In this document: positions 25,201 to 34,700 of the stretch, one piece after another
How the letters are laid out: each line of letters starts with the position of its first letter
Position numbering within the stretch: position 1 is the stretch's first letter
NCBI GenBank assembly: GCA_033026295.1
Contig: CM065183.1
Location: forward strand, 17,191,157-17,255,156
Reading direction: 5' to 3'
DNA: 64,000 nt
Source: Channa striata
Lineage: Eukaryota > Chordata > Actinopteri > Anabantiformes > Channidae
Translations under genes and position numbers: made by a program
The notes under the pieces: generated by a model
Database searches by the model: none
Seen by the model: the letters and a program-made list of their open reading frames with translations, nothing else
Told to the model about the DNA's origin: nothing

Positions 25201-26553
25201 GCCTTATTAACGCCATCAGTGGCGGGGGCAGGGAGCGGGACAGGGAGCACGAGGCGAAGGCAGGCAGCCACTGATCACCTTGAATGCATTAAGGTGCAGG
25301 TACTCACCAGCCCTGGCTGTTAGATTTCAACTATGTACCTGACTGTGTTGGTAGACAGACAGGCCAGCAGACAGGCAGGGATTCAATCACTCCAGCCTGG
25401 GCACACATTCACATGCCAGTACACAAGACACGCACACACACTATAGGAATGTGCAGATTTTTTTAAGTAGAAGTTAACAGTGTAAAATTACGCTATTGTG
25501 AGTAAGTCACAGATGTATATGTATCAGAGTATATCTGAAGTGCCAGAGGTTAAAGTTTTGATTATGCCGAATGCAGCTTTTCAGAACAATGTGTATTATT
25601 GTGTTAGGTTATGGTGACGCACTAGTGTGTGCGTCACATTAATGTTGCAGTTAGTAGAAGTGGAGCTAATTTAAATTACCTTGTGTAATGCTGTGCAGTA
25701 GAATTTCCCCCAGATGAATAAAGAGGAAGCAAAAAATCAGAGAGGAGGAAGTTGTTAAATAAATGTAGTGGAGTTAAAGGTCTAATGTTTGCCTCTGAAT
25801 TGTACTGGAGTTGAAATATGGTGTAGCAGAACAGAAATAGTAATAGAAGTACAAACAAAAGTACCTCAAATAACATATACACTCACTGTAATTTTTTATT
25901 TGTACAACATTTATGACTTTTTATTGTTGTTTTTTTTTAATAGGTATTTTGCACTATACAAAGGATTGGTGCCCAAGATAATGAGGCTTGGACCAGGTAA
26001 CAAAATGAAAAACTTTTTAGTGATTTAGAGATGCATTGTTATAATGGATAATATGTTACAAAATCAAAAAGTTTAGTTTCAAGTTGAATTAATATTTTTA
26101 ATATTATGACATATTATATACAAGCCAAATCTATAAATTTGGATATTCATGTAATGTCTCAAATTATGAGACTTAACAAAGCAGATTAGTGTTCATTTTC
26201 AAATTTGCATGCAGATGAGCTCTACTTCACTCTATTATGTACTCGAGAACGTTCAAGCCAAGTCAGTGTTTACATATTTTTATCTGATATCTGCATATTG
26301 CTAAGGTGAAATATTGTGAGCAATAGACGCTGTCAACCCAAGTGTGTGGACAGACACAACAGGCATTCTATGCAAATTCCTAATGTGTGTATCTCTGTAT
26401 TTTAGATGAGTCTCAGCTTCATTGTGCTGACTGTTCGCTTCCATGCAGAAAGCGTTTTTACGCACTGTGACACTCTCATGTTCTGTCTCAGGTGGAGCAG
26501 TGATGCTGCTGGTCTATGAATATGTGTCTGGATGGCTACAGGAGAACTGGTAA
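6322..26553 (+). CDS. slc25a21: Mitochondrial 2-oxodicarboxylate carrier, 5'-partial, eight exons
   Basis: This is a SLC25-family carrier of the inner mitochondrial membrane. The family member it matches exchanges C5-C7 oxodicarboxylates such as 2-oxoadipate and 2-oxoglutarate, linking lysine and tryptophan breakdown to the matrix. The spliced exons are 6322-6405, 17259-17325, 18142-18201, 22291-22398, 22518-22682, 24295-24476, 25944-25996 and 26492-26553. All have GT-AG borders and matching phases. They give 259 residues plus one leading codon base, collinear with residues 41-299 of the 299-residue human protein as I recall it. Carrier signatures seen are NPFEVVK (repeat 2) and IPFDVAKSR (repeat 3). 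The protein ends WLQENW. The missing N-terminus (about 40 residues, including the first carrier signature) was not found in 1-6321 and probably lies upstream, because the 5' introns of this gene are very long in vertebrates. It is tail to tail with pax9. Confidence 0.95.
7665..8450 (+). mobile_element. Pogo-like (Tc1/mariner superfamily) deletion derivative
   Basis: The ends are imperfect inverted repeats: CCGTATTTTCCGGACCATA at the left and, on the opposite strand at the right, CCGTAAATTCTGGACTATA. Both are flanked by TA (7663-7664 and 8451-8452), the target duplication of the superfamily. The 786-bp body keeps a short coding remnant at 7889-8008. It reads RRNSYDAAFNLK, then AIDLAIREGNR after a one-base shift, the N-terminal helix-turn-helix of pogo-like transposases, fused directly to an acidic C-terminal tail (NAQEEDE, stop). 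The DDE core is deleted, so the element is non-autonomous. Confidence 0.7.
7889..8008 (+). pseudogene. Remnant of pogo-like transposase N- and C-termini
   Basis: This is a 39-codon frame from the Met of MENTRRNSYDAAF to a TAG. The HTH start and acidic end of a pogo-type transposase remain. The middle of several hundred residues is missing and a one-base frameshift lies after NLK. It cannot encode an active enzyme. Confidence 0.6.
10360..10450. repeat. Teleost interspersed repeat fragment
   Basis: GACAAAGCCAGATTAGCAGG ... TATGCTATGCTAAGCTAACC ... GGTGCTAG resembles a repeat abundant in percomorph fishes (recalled form: 'acagagccaggctagc ... tatgctaagctaagctaacc ... gctggc'). It is short and diverged; the superfamily was not determined. 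Confidence 0.5.
11507..11534 (+). repeat. 14-bp tandem duplication TGCATGCATTTATA x2
   Basis: Two exact consecutive copies of TGCATGCATTTATA are present, each with a TGCATGCA palindrome and a homeodomain-like TTTATA stretch. Confidence 0.75.
12600..13086 (-). mobile_element. Non-autonomous hAT-like element with 8-bp target duplication
   Basis: The element is flanked by a perfect 8-bp direct repeat ACCTAAAG (12592-12599 and 13087-13094). The right end reads GAGTTTGAGACCCCTG, so on the minus strand it begins CAGGGGTCTCAAACTC, a typical hAT terminus. The left end is CAAAGCC, so the terminal inverted repeat is very short or decayed. The interior has GCGGCCC blocks, a TTATTT-rich core and a three-fold 18-bp repeat. 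No transposase frame is present. The 8-bp duplication is the strongest evidence for hAT. Confidence 0.75.
12693..12746 (+). repeat. Three 18-bp units, each with TGACGT
   Basis: Consecutive units begin at 12693, 12711 and 12729 with consensus GGAAATGACGTAYATTGM. TGACGT falls at 12698, 12716 and 12734, exactly 18 bp apart. TGACGT is the CREB/ATF half site. The array lies inside the hAT element. Confidence 0.75.
17259..17325 (+). CDS. slc25a21: slc25a21 internal exon (AFGFYKGILPPIL...)
   Basis: It lies between TTTCTTTACAG and GTGAGT. It completes the split Gly codon and reads AFGFYKGILPPILAETPKRA then VK. This is the end of carrier repeat 1 and entry to transmembrane helix 2 and is nearly identical to vertebrate orthologues. 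Confidence 0.95.
18142..18201 (+). CDS. slc25a21: slc25a21 internal exon (FFTFEQYKKLL...)
   Basis: This is a 60-bp, 20-codon phase-0 exon with acceptor CTCTGCAG and donor GTGAGT. It reads FFTFEQYKKLLNLTPLSPGV. The FTFEQYKK stretch is typical of this carrier. Confidence 0.94.
19090..19530 (-). mobile_element. Decayed Tc1-like transposase fragment
   Basis: Minus-strand pieces match Tc1-like transposases in shifting frames: LKHVLWSVESTF (consensus VLWSDESTF, the catalytic Asp replaced by Val), then KDHPDCYQ-stop-KVCKPS (consensus KDHPDCYQRKVQKPAS) and GCIGA (consensus GCISA). The preceding nucleotide text, 'accactgagttctctggg', is a familiar part of the same fish family. Stops and frameshifts make it inactive. 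The ends were not located. Confidence 0.7.
19830..20460 (+). mobile_element. Non-LTR retrotransposon ORF2 C-terminal fragment
   Basis: The plus-strand frame around 19990-20270 gives AGVYDTRQDSRCRLCKGAPE and IQHTTARCKML, a CCHC-like zinc knuckle (C-x2-C-x7-H-x4-C). It is followed by AAVIDVTIPSDSKIRRR, the well-known tail of fish LINE reverse-transcriptase proteins. After frameshifts, EKWLQQVPGTTSEL (about 20315-20370) continues the same tail. Only the C-terminal end is present, as expected of a 5'-truncated insertion. It is degenerate. Confidence 0.75.
20522..20626 (+). CDS. Short zinc-ribbon-like ORF, 34 codons, function unknown
   Basis: From an ATG it reads MEDQDNVLCPFCDEVELLSL and ends CLRCQKPK before TGA. 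The cysteine pattern is C-x2-C-x14-C-x2-C, as in zinc ribbons. It lies just after the retrotransposon fragment. It may be a relic of a captured or element-encoded domain. No promoter, splice context or known match can be named, so expression is doubtful. Confidence 0.2.
   Translation: MEDQDNVLCPFCDEVELLSLKDSRRKCLRCQKPK
22189..22219 (+). repeat. ATT microsatellite
   Basis: About ten ATT/TTA units lie in the intron 70 bp before the slc25a21 exon at 22291. Confidence 0.85.
22291..22398 (+). CDS. slc25a21: slc25a21 internal exon with second carrier signature
   Basis: This 36-codon exon reads ALSVAGLGSGLTEA and then NPFEVVK, the Px[DE]xx[KR] signature of the second repeat, ending NRDSFKE. The acceptor CTCCTTCAG is good. 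The donor (GAG then GTTGTT) is weak but gives the right length and phase. The following intron is only 119 bp. Confidence 0.92.
22518..22682 (+). CDS. slc25a21: slc25a21 internal exon (ARRIIKSDG... FNVKDAIP)
   Basis: This 55-codon phase-0 exon runs from CTCTACAG to GTAATG. It contains the KGLTSTLGRHGVFNMIYF segment, which is the conserved fourth-helix region of the carrier. Confidence 0.95.
22683..24294 (+). other. slc25a21: slc25a21 intron with unique-looking sequence
   Basis: No repeats or coding frames were recognised. The stretch 23700-24080 is GC-richer and low in simple sequence. It has several homeodomain-like (CCAATTAG, CCAATTACC) and CCAAT (CAGCCAATCA) words and is a candidate conserved element. 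Confidence 0.45.
23730..24080. promoter_or_regulatory. Candidate conserved non-coding element in slc25a21 intron
   Basis: This is complex, repeat-free sequence with GGCCAATTAGCTGTCAG, CCCAATTACCCAAATTG and CTCAGCCAATCAAAATGC. The judgement rests on composition and transcription-factor-like words only. Slc25a21 introns are a plausible home for pax9 or nkx2 enhancers. No alignment was possible. Confidence 0.25.
24295..24476 (+). CDS. slc25a21: slc25a21 internal exon with third carrier signature
   Basis: This 182-bp exon has acceptor CTTACCAG and ends in a split Gly codon before GTATGA. It encodes FTIGLLSGTISS, the third signature IPFDVAKSR and the substrate-side motif IQGPQPVPGEIKYRTCF. Confidence 0.95.
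24477..25943 (+). other. slc25a21: slc25a21 intron (1.5 kb)
   Basis: It includes a GC-rich unique block at 25030-25310 with CCCAGCTAATTAGTGG and GTCAATCTAATCAG, possibly regulatory. The rest is ordinary AT-rich intron. Confidence 0.4.
25030..25310. promoter_or_regulatory. Candidate conserved non-coding element in slc25a21 intron
   Basis: This is repeat-free, GC-rich sequence with clustered TAAT core motifs (GCTAATTAGTGG, CAATCTAATCAG, CCTTATTAACGCC). It stands out against AT-rich flanks. The assignment is inference without alignment. Confidence 0.25.
25944..25996 (+). CDS. slc25a21: slc25a21 internal exon (YFALYKGLVPKIMRLGP)
   Basis: This short 53-bp exon sits after a T-rich acceptor ending TAATAG and before GTAACA. 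It is split at both ends in Gly codons and reads YFALYKGLVPKIMRLGP. Confidence 0.93.
26492..26553 (+). CDS. slc25a21: slc25a21 terminal coding exon
   Basis: After TCTGTCTCAG it reads GAVMLLVYEYVSGWLQENW and a TAA stop. It is the last transmembrane helix and C-terminus, identical in layout to mammalian SLC25A21. Confidence 0.95.
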
Positions 26554-27604
26554 CAAAAAACCAAAGGAAACCTGTGAGAGTGCCTTATGGATTCTGCCTC
26601 ACTGCTAATATTTGTACCTGACTCTTGTAACGTCAGACCAAAGTGGTTTATTTCGAATACCTCTCTGCTACTACATTACCATACCAGGCTATTTTAGAAA
26701 GCTTTTTTTTTAATTGCAAAAACATAACTTCATCCAAAACAGTACCTCAGAAATTCAGAAAGAATCATTAAGTTTTAAAAGCCATTAAAACAATATTTTT
26801 TTGCAGTGCGGTTCTTCACGAACACATAGGTTTCTTTTCTGGCATGATACTGTAGTATTTTCTCTTTCTCTGTCCTCTACTCATATGAGGTGCTTAGTTT
26901 GAAAAAAAAAAAACTTTTACGGACCAGTCAGAGTTGAGCAATTTTGAATGAAACTTTGATGACATATGTTTGTTTGTGTTGTCAGTACTGTCCCTCACAG
27001 TGTTAATGAGGCAGACGGTGTTTCTGAGAGGCAAACTCATAGCACAAATAAATGCTCACATAAACATGAATACTTAATTTTAAAATACTTGATTTTTGAC
27101 TAAGTATTAAGTGTACAGTGTATCATCTTTATATGGCTGTATAGACTGTCATATGACAAAACCTGAACACATACTGAGTTCAGATGTGTCTTCATCTTTA
27201 AAGCTCAGCTGGACTTAAATGGATCATTTGAGTTCAATGAATACAATTCAGTGCAGTCTGCCTGTTCAGGATTAGCACCCGTGGCTCTATGCACACTGAC
27301 TTACATGTACATACTCTCTTTTTCATATACATCACACATACATGAATGGAAACTGTGATCACACCAATAGCACTAAGCTTTATGTATCTCAAGCCAGTCA
27401 CAAAAATGTCACATAGGTCTTAATAAAAGTTTGAGTTATAACATTTTTTTAAACTGATATTGCTGAGGATCGTTTTGAATGAATTGTCCTCTTTAAATTG
27501 GACTTTTGATTAAAAAAAAAAAAATTATAATTTGACTTTTTAAATTTTAATTCAAAGCATAGGCATCTATAAAAAGCTACTTGTATGTTCTGGTAACAAA
27601 TAAA
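26554..27604 (+). other. slc25a21: slc25a21 3' untranslated region (candidate extent)
   Basis: There is no coding exon after the TAA. AATAAA hexamers occur at 27047-27052, 27422-27427 and 27599-27604. The last is followed by T/GT-rich sequence, so transcripts may end near 27,620. Which signal is used cannot be told from sequence. Confidence 0.5.
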
Positions 27605-27619
27605 AATTTATTAAATTGA

Positions 27620-30600
27620 ACTCAGCACTGTCATTTTTATCTGTGTGTGTGTGTGTTGGGGGTGGATGAAGCACTTGTGTGTCATGTAACCATACGCTTG
27701 TGTTGATGCATGTTTGTGTTCTCAGTAAGAGTGTCAGCTTGGCACTGACATAAGCATATCACCTTCCTTCAGTTTACCGCTTCTCCACCCTCCTCCTCGT
27801 CTTTCCCTTATAAGAGCACTTTGTTATTTGAGAACCTGTCAGCCGTAGAAGTTGTACTAGCCAACCAAGTGTCAGTCTTTTCTCTCTCTGTGGCGGGGAG
27901 TTGGTGCCTGAGAGTAGCTGCAGTGCAAGCTAAAAACAACAAGCTCAAGAAATGCAAATGTGGCACCAGTACTGGGGAGGTTACCGCACAGCCCGCTCTA
28001 TCTCCTACACAAATATGCAACTACACACACATGCAAAGACATACACACACCTGTTGCACAGAATTTTGGGCTATTGACCGCTCTCTAAGAGACTCATCCT
28101 AACCTCATCTGGTTGCAGCTTAATACTGAGCCACGTTGGCATTTGACAGTCATCATTAATGTGGTAGTAGTTCTTTGCCAAAATGGAGCAGCTCCTGTTT
28201 TTTTTTTTTTTTTTTTTTTTTTTTGCCCAGAGGCCTGTGGTGATAGACTAACAACTGCGGCTTGCAGACTGATGGAATTGTAAGCGCCTAACGTGCCCTG
28301 TCTGTAATGCAGTGCTGAATGTGTGTTTGTTTCAGACCTGACAGCTTGTAACATGTGCCGCGTGTAGCTAGGCAACAGAACCACCCCTCACCTGCATTCC
28401 CTGCACCCTCTGCTGATCATAAATCTAGCAAAATCCCCTCCTCTTCATTTTCTTTACAGGTTCCATGTATGTTTCTCGTTTTCACCTGTAACATCTCAAT
28501 CTAGTGGCTTCACTTTGACAGCCTTCCTGGCTGTGTCTGCATTTCCCAGTGCATACTGCATGTGGTTAACGCTAAATATATATTAAAATTTCCAAGGTTT
28601 ACACTGCGCAATAAAAAGCAGTGATTCATTAAGTCAGTGTGATTGAACTTGAACATGGGAGACACATGCACACACGCCAAAGACATGAACCCAGACACGG
28701 TGGGATTTTCCAACCACTGTGTTTTTTTTTTTGTCTTTTTAAGAGGTTATACTCACCTGTCTGCTCGCTGTTGCTGTTTTAAGGAATTAAGAAAACATTC
28801 TGGTTGTTGTCAGCCTTTTAAAAACGTTCATAGAGCACGAAGTCCGGCGTTAGCTACATACTCTGCTCTGTGTTACTCTGCAAAAGGCTGTCTTGTTTCT
28901 GATTGCATGTGGAGAAGTAAAGATAACCATATGACACTAAAGTCAGACTCAACATCATTAATTCTAAACAGGTGTCTGCCCCTATTTTTAAAGCTACGCC
29001 TTTTAGACCTCGCTTCCATAAAGCTGACCAACATTAGACTACAAGAGAAGGCATTATTAGGCTTTCGAGAAGCTATTTCTCATGTCTAGAACACTCACTG
29101 TTCCTGTTTTTTTTTTTTTAAACACTGGTATCGATTAAGACGACCACAATTTAATTTCGTCAAGCAACGCTAACAAGACTGTGCTCACTTTGTGTAGCTT
29201 AGTTAAGGGAAAAGTTGTTTGGCCTTGTTGTGTGTGGACTGAGGTTAAAAAACAGAGCATGTAATCACTTTTTCATGCCACTCACGGCAAACTATCATTT
29301 GCTGTAGGTGATGGATGGTATATGGTAAAGGGGGTGAGGGCTGGATGGTACAGCGAGTGTGTGATCATCACGTCTCTGTGATGTGGTTCACGTATGGTCA
29401 AAGAAACACTATGATCCCTGAGCAACGGTCCGTGACCACTGGATGCAGGGAAGAGTGCTTTCCAAGTCAAATCAGCTCCTGCGTGGGGAGGACTGTTGAC
29501 ACTGTCACATGGATGGACTGTTTATGCTGTAGCACAGGAGGGGTGGAAACATGGGACCAGAAGTAAAGCAAACACTTGGCGAGCCCTCAGCCGCGGCAAT
29601 GCTACGTAAAAGAGCAGTTGAACAACTTTTATCAAGTTATTAATCTGCAAAGTGGTGTCCATGCTGGAGCCCGGTTTGTTTAAATCTCTGGTTTCGCCTG
29701 CTTGGCTAGACGGGGCTTGCCACACTCTATTATAATTTATTACCCCACACTTTGTCCCCCTCTAAGCTTTCAGAGGATTTTTTGCATCATTTTGCAAACA
29801 TGCCATTTGTCAGCTGGCCTGTGTCTTTTTTCTATTGTAATGAACAGTCGAGTTTTCCCCGACGACGCCTATTTGGTCTTTTGTGGCTGTTGAAGGTTCG
29901 TGTGTGGGTCAAATGTCTGATGACCTTGGAGACTGCTGGCCAGTGAGTCTGTGTGGCTCTCTGGATGTACATGTGCAGTCGCAGTGTTTTAACTGTCTTT
30001 GACACACTAAATCCAAATGGAGACTGAAAACGTTAAGTTAATAAAAATTACAATATGTGACTGAGGATTCTTATTAATATTATTGACATAGGAATGGCTT
30101 ATTAAAGCACACTATGTCCTTACACTGCATTCAGTAAATATTTAATATGTTCAAAATAAATGAGTGTGGAAATATCATGTTTTTATATTTTTGCTAACAA
30201 TGCTGCACTTTATTTTTATCCCTCCATCTTTAGATGAATTTTAGATAATAATTTAGAATATACTTTTTGTACAAATGATCAGCTATAATTCTTTTTTTCC
30301 TTTATGTCTTATTTAATACTCAAGTATTTTGTGAATACAGATACGCCCATATTTAGCATAATGCTGCGACACGTACCTAATCTGAGCTGTTTTACGATCA
30401 TTGCTGCATGTGGCGACAAAGGTTGTGTGCTCAAACCATTTCTAATGAACTTTCCTAGTGAGCTGTGACATGTGGTAATAGAAAATACAGACCTTGTTTG
30501 AGCATGCACTTTTTTTTTTTTTTTTTTTTTTTATGAAAAGCAGTTTCCTGCTCATGTAAAACAGGCCAGTCGGCTACAATACCCTGGATTTAGCGTAGCA

Positions 30601-30870
30601 GCACAGCCAGGAAGAGAGAGGAAAGATAAATGTTTTCAAGTGTGATACCCGTGATAAAAAGAGTTGAGGATTTTTCCCCCCAAACAACTGGAAAACTCCA
30701 TGAAGACCATTAACAGCCAAAGAATTTAATAAGATACATTCAATTTCACTGTGCAACATTTGTCAGTTAATTCTCTAGACTCCAACATAAGACCAATGCC
30801 AATTTTGTCTAAATGTGCTTGGAGATTCCCATGCTGTCTGTGAGGCTAATTGCACTTCATTCAACGTACC
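27620..30870. other. Tail-to-tail spacer between slc25a21 and pax9
   Basis: No coding exon was recognised. Homopolymer T runs occur at 28198-28224 and around 30511-30532. Open frames in the area lack conserved motifs. Confidence 0.5.
28198..28224 (+). repeat. Poly-T tract (27 bases)
   Basis: An uninterrupted T run is followed by GCCCAG. It could be the A-tail of a minus-strand retroposed sequence, but no element body was recognised beside it. Confidence 0.8.
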
Positions 30871-31462
30871 TTTATTCTAATAAATAAACTTCTCCCTGGA
30901 ACTCTTGCAAGGGCTACATTTTTAGAGAAGTGGGAAAACGATGCACCATAAGACATGTAATTTTATCAAAACATAACAAAATACATACAAACATAAAAAA
31001 ACACAAGCAGTTAATAATAGGCACCCTGAAACACTAATGCAAAGTTTTCCCCCTCTTCTTTGATTGCTTATTCATGAAGTTATACGTTACCCAGTTTTGC
31101 CCAAAGACATTTGCAGATGTGTGCAGTAAAGAATCTGAGAGGAACTGTGTTGATGGATGGAGTGGCAGTCATTCATCAGTCCTTCAGTACACCTGTCCTG
31201 CAAGTTCTTTCAGACAACAAGTTTGTAGTAAAAATGAGATCTTTACTCCTTGTGTGTCTTTGGTCTGACTGTGTGTAGCTGACAAAGCAGCACAGATGTG
31301 GGTCCTGGGGCCGAGTCCTTCATAGAAAGGAGGCAGTGGGGATGAAATGGAAGCCACAAGGGACAGACCTGTCGTCTCCTGTCCTCGCCATTTCTCTCTC
31401 TGTCCCTCCCTTCCTCCATCTTCCTTTCGCACGCTTTCTCTCATCAGTCTGTGGAGGTGACT
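30871..31462 (-). other. pax9: pax9 3' untranslated region (candidate)
   Basis: This is non-coding sequence after the pax9 stop. The first minus-strand AATAAA is at 30871-30876 (TTTATT on the plus strand), about 590 bases after the stop. A more distal end is possible. Confidence 0.45.
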
Positions 31463-31717
31463 TCACAGCACCGAGGCGCTGACCGGGTGGATGGCGTTGC
31501 GGTTGGCCGTCATGCCCTTGAAGGCGAGAGGGGTGGCGATGTCACAGCTGTGGGGAGATAGAGCACTGCCACTGGCCGGCTGCCACGTGGGTCCGGTCAC
31601 ATAGGCCGACGTGGTGGCGCTGTACCCCATGTAGGGTGACACTTGGGTGGGAGGGTGGTAGGGAGGGATGCTGGGTGCTGTGACATAGCTGTTCACTGTG
31701 GGCAAACCATTCGGCGT
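31463..31717 (-). CDS. pax9: pax9 terminal coding exon
   Basis: This 85-codon exon including TGA follows TTGTTCCCAG. It begins TPNGLPTVNSYV and contains TQVSPYMGYSATTSAYV and SPHSCDIATPLAFKGM, which correspond to the conserved Pax9 C-terminal transactivation region. Confidence 0.94.
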   Translation of the reverse strand, partial: TPNGLPTVNSYVTAPSIPPYHPPTQVSPYMGYSATTSAYVTGPTWQPASGSALSPHSCDIATPLAFKGMTANRNAIHPVSASVL

Positions 31718-34700
31718 CTGGGAACAAAAAAAGAGAGAGGGGTTAAGGGAGGATGAGCAGGTTTCTATAAAAGGTCATAAAAGGTCACTGATAATTTGTG
31801 TTTTGGATCCTGCCTTTGTTAGTTATTTTGTTTTCCGCAGCATTTTAAAGGGCAGAATAATTGGCTACACAAATGTTCCTGATTGTAGTCCTGTTTTTTT
31901 CATGACCCCCAGCATAGGTACGAGCAGCTGAGTTGTAATGGAAAAAGCTGAGGCAAGATTTAGAAGAAAGTGAAAGGAAAAGTGATGTTACAATTATAAA
32001 CAGCAGAGACTTCAATTCAAACTTCACAGCCACCACATAAAAAACTATTTTCCCAATTTTGATGAAAGTATGAATGATCAAGTATGTGCTCTCACGCCCC
32101 TGGAACATATTAGACATGTATAAAAACCATACATGTATGATTGCCCAGCTGTACGCGAAACTTGTTTTCTGCCCAAACGTGGACGGCATTGACGTACCGC
32201 GCCAGACGATGGGAGACAGGGTGGTTGAGGGCGCCACAAAACAGATGTCACGAGAGACTGAGAGTGAAAGGGCAGGAGGGGGGAAATATGATAGAGAATG
32301 AGGCGAGCATAGGGATCGAAGCATGAATGGGCTTTGCTTCTCTGGCACAGCGACAGGACTTAACTTGAGGAATTCACCAAAGCATTTCAGCAGGGAGGCC
32401 AAATTTCTGTTCCTGGGTGGTCCGTGACTACTGGGAATTATTCCTACAACTGGGACTTTTCTCTTCCTCTGACTTGCTCTCGTCTTGCTCGACTGCAGAC
32501 TTTCAGACTATTTCTTTAACTAGTTTATAATTAAATAAAAATTATACTCCAAAGTAACATTTGTGGTAGTTGTAGAAACTGGTTTGTGTGTGTGTGTGTG
32601 TGTGTGTGTGCACGCACAAGCACTCGCCTGTGGGTGTCTGTTGGTATTTGTGGGTGTTGTGTGTCTTGATTTGGCTCGTTGATGGTGGAGCTGATTTCAT
32701 AAGTGATACACACACTTTTGGGTGTGTTGTAAAATATTATTGTGTGTATTTAACCTTTTCCTTTGTTAGTGTGCAATCACTGCACATACACACATGCTTT
32801 ACGTACATGCATATAGGAACATGTTTAGTGTAACGCAATGCAGCTACAAGAACACAGCTAACTACAGAAATGACCACATACTTGAATTAACACCTGTTGA
32901 AACTATGTTGACAGGAGTGTTTTTATGACTATGTTCATGTATTTGATTATTCAGATTAATCTTATTTTGTGCACCCATTAAGTGGATATATGTGTACACT
33001 GAATGTGTGTAGATGTAGTTTGTTTGGCCTAATATTACAACTATAAAAAAAAATCCTATCAAGACACCCTGAAAACTTTATTTTAAATGTGATGTTTTAT
33101 AGACTATTGGATTAGGTTGTTAATATTTGTGTTGGTGTCTTCGTGCCTTTTATTAGACCTACTGTTGTTACACACAAGTAAACCAGAAGTGAATAATGCA
33201 TAATAAAAGCGCAGCCGTCATTCAGGCAAATAATTACAGCTCACGCGGATTCACCTCGCCACGCTCTGATACCACTGTTTATATTTCAAATAAATCATTA
33301 AAATATTTGCATATTAAAAGACATTCATAAGGACAACAAATATTTGATGAAACTTTGTGTGCGACTGTCTGTTCTTACAGACGGTGGCATTTACTGGATC
33401 TTTCCACTCAACGGGTCGTGTGGAAAGACGCGCCGCGCCGCGCTCTTGACCTTAAATCTATTTTAATGATGCGCCTCTTCTTGTTCCAGAGAAAATCCCG
33501 AGAGTCCCATGGGGGCCTGTGCCCACTCTGCCCTGCAGAACAGCGCCTATAGGCCTCGAGTTACAAACCGCAGCGTTTGGACTCGCAGAGAGTCGGCCTA
33601 CTTTTACTTGACAGAATAAAATCACCTCGAGGTTTTCAGTGTCCAATTTGAATTAACTTGACAGTCAAATTAGGCCTCTAACTATAGGAAAAACGTGACA
33701 TTTGGCTTTGAAGTTTGAAAATGAAATCTGGAAGCAAATCAACTGCACTTTAAAATCTTCTGGGTGTCTCCGCCTCCGTGATTTTTAACGCGAACGTTGC
33801 ATGATTTTTTTTTTTTTTTTTTGTAATTTTACTGCTCTGTTTGTCTCACAAACATAAACTGCAGATGTATTTAACATTAGATCTTAGGAGCTGCCAGCAT
33901 GGACTCAGAGGGACAAAGCGCCGGAGTTTTGGTGGAACAGTATTTGCTTCACCATTCCTTGTTTTTCATGCAATAAACTCTGTAATTTATAGAGTTGTTA
34001 TTTTCTGCATTTAATGGCTCACTTCTGTTTTTGTACAGCTGGATGGCGAACCAGTCAGACAGTTGGTGTGGCCACTTTGTGCTGCTAAAATCACAGTGTT
34101 GGCCCTGATCTCTTTGTAGTTATTAGCGTGAAAACTCCCCTTTTGATAAGGTGGCAAAATAAATTACGCGACATGAAATTGTCGTTTGTCTTTAAGGACA
34201 AAAACCCGCCCTATCAAAATAAGAGAAAACAAACACGCTCGCATGCGTTCACGCTCCTTCATTTGTCACCTGCCTAACTAAACAACATTTAACACCGCCT
34301 AACAAAATTAGTTTTAGATTAAGGAGAGACACAAATTAATCTAAATAAATTCAGGCACTAACATAATGTCATTTATGCGCGTTAAACCTTGAAATATTGT
34401 CACTAATTGCACTAAAAAAATGCATTAATTCTGGGTTCATGGTTATGTTAAACTTGGTGCAAAATGTATTAATATCCCTAAAGTTTAAGCCTGCACGACG
34501 CAACCATATTTTAATAAACCTGCATAAGACGATTTTTGCATTTGTCAGAGTTCCTTCTTTACATTTCATTGTTCTGGCACAATTTTATATGGATTGAAAC
34601 CATCCCAAGAAAATACAGTATGGTAGAATAATTCACTGAAAACTGTCTTTTTTTTCTTTTCTTTTTTTATGGGGCCAAGCAGATTTCTGAGTGCAAACCA

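Noticed and set aside
31845..32402. 185-codon minus-strand frame in pax9 intron 3
   Set aside because: Lies entirely in an intron, is rich in Ser/Leu/Phe from pyrimidine-rich DNA, and shows no family motif or splice support.
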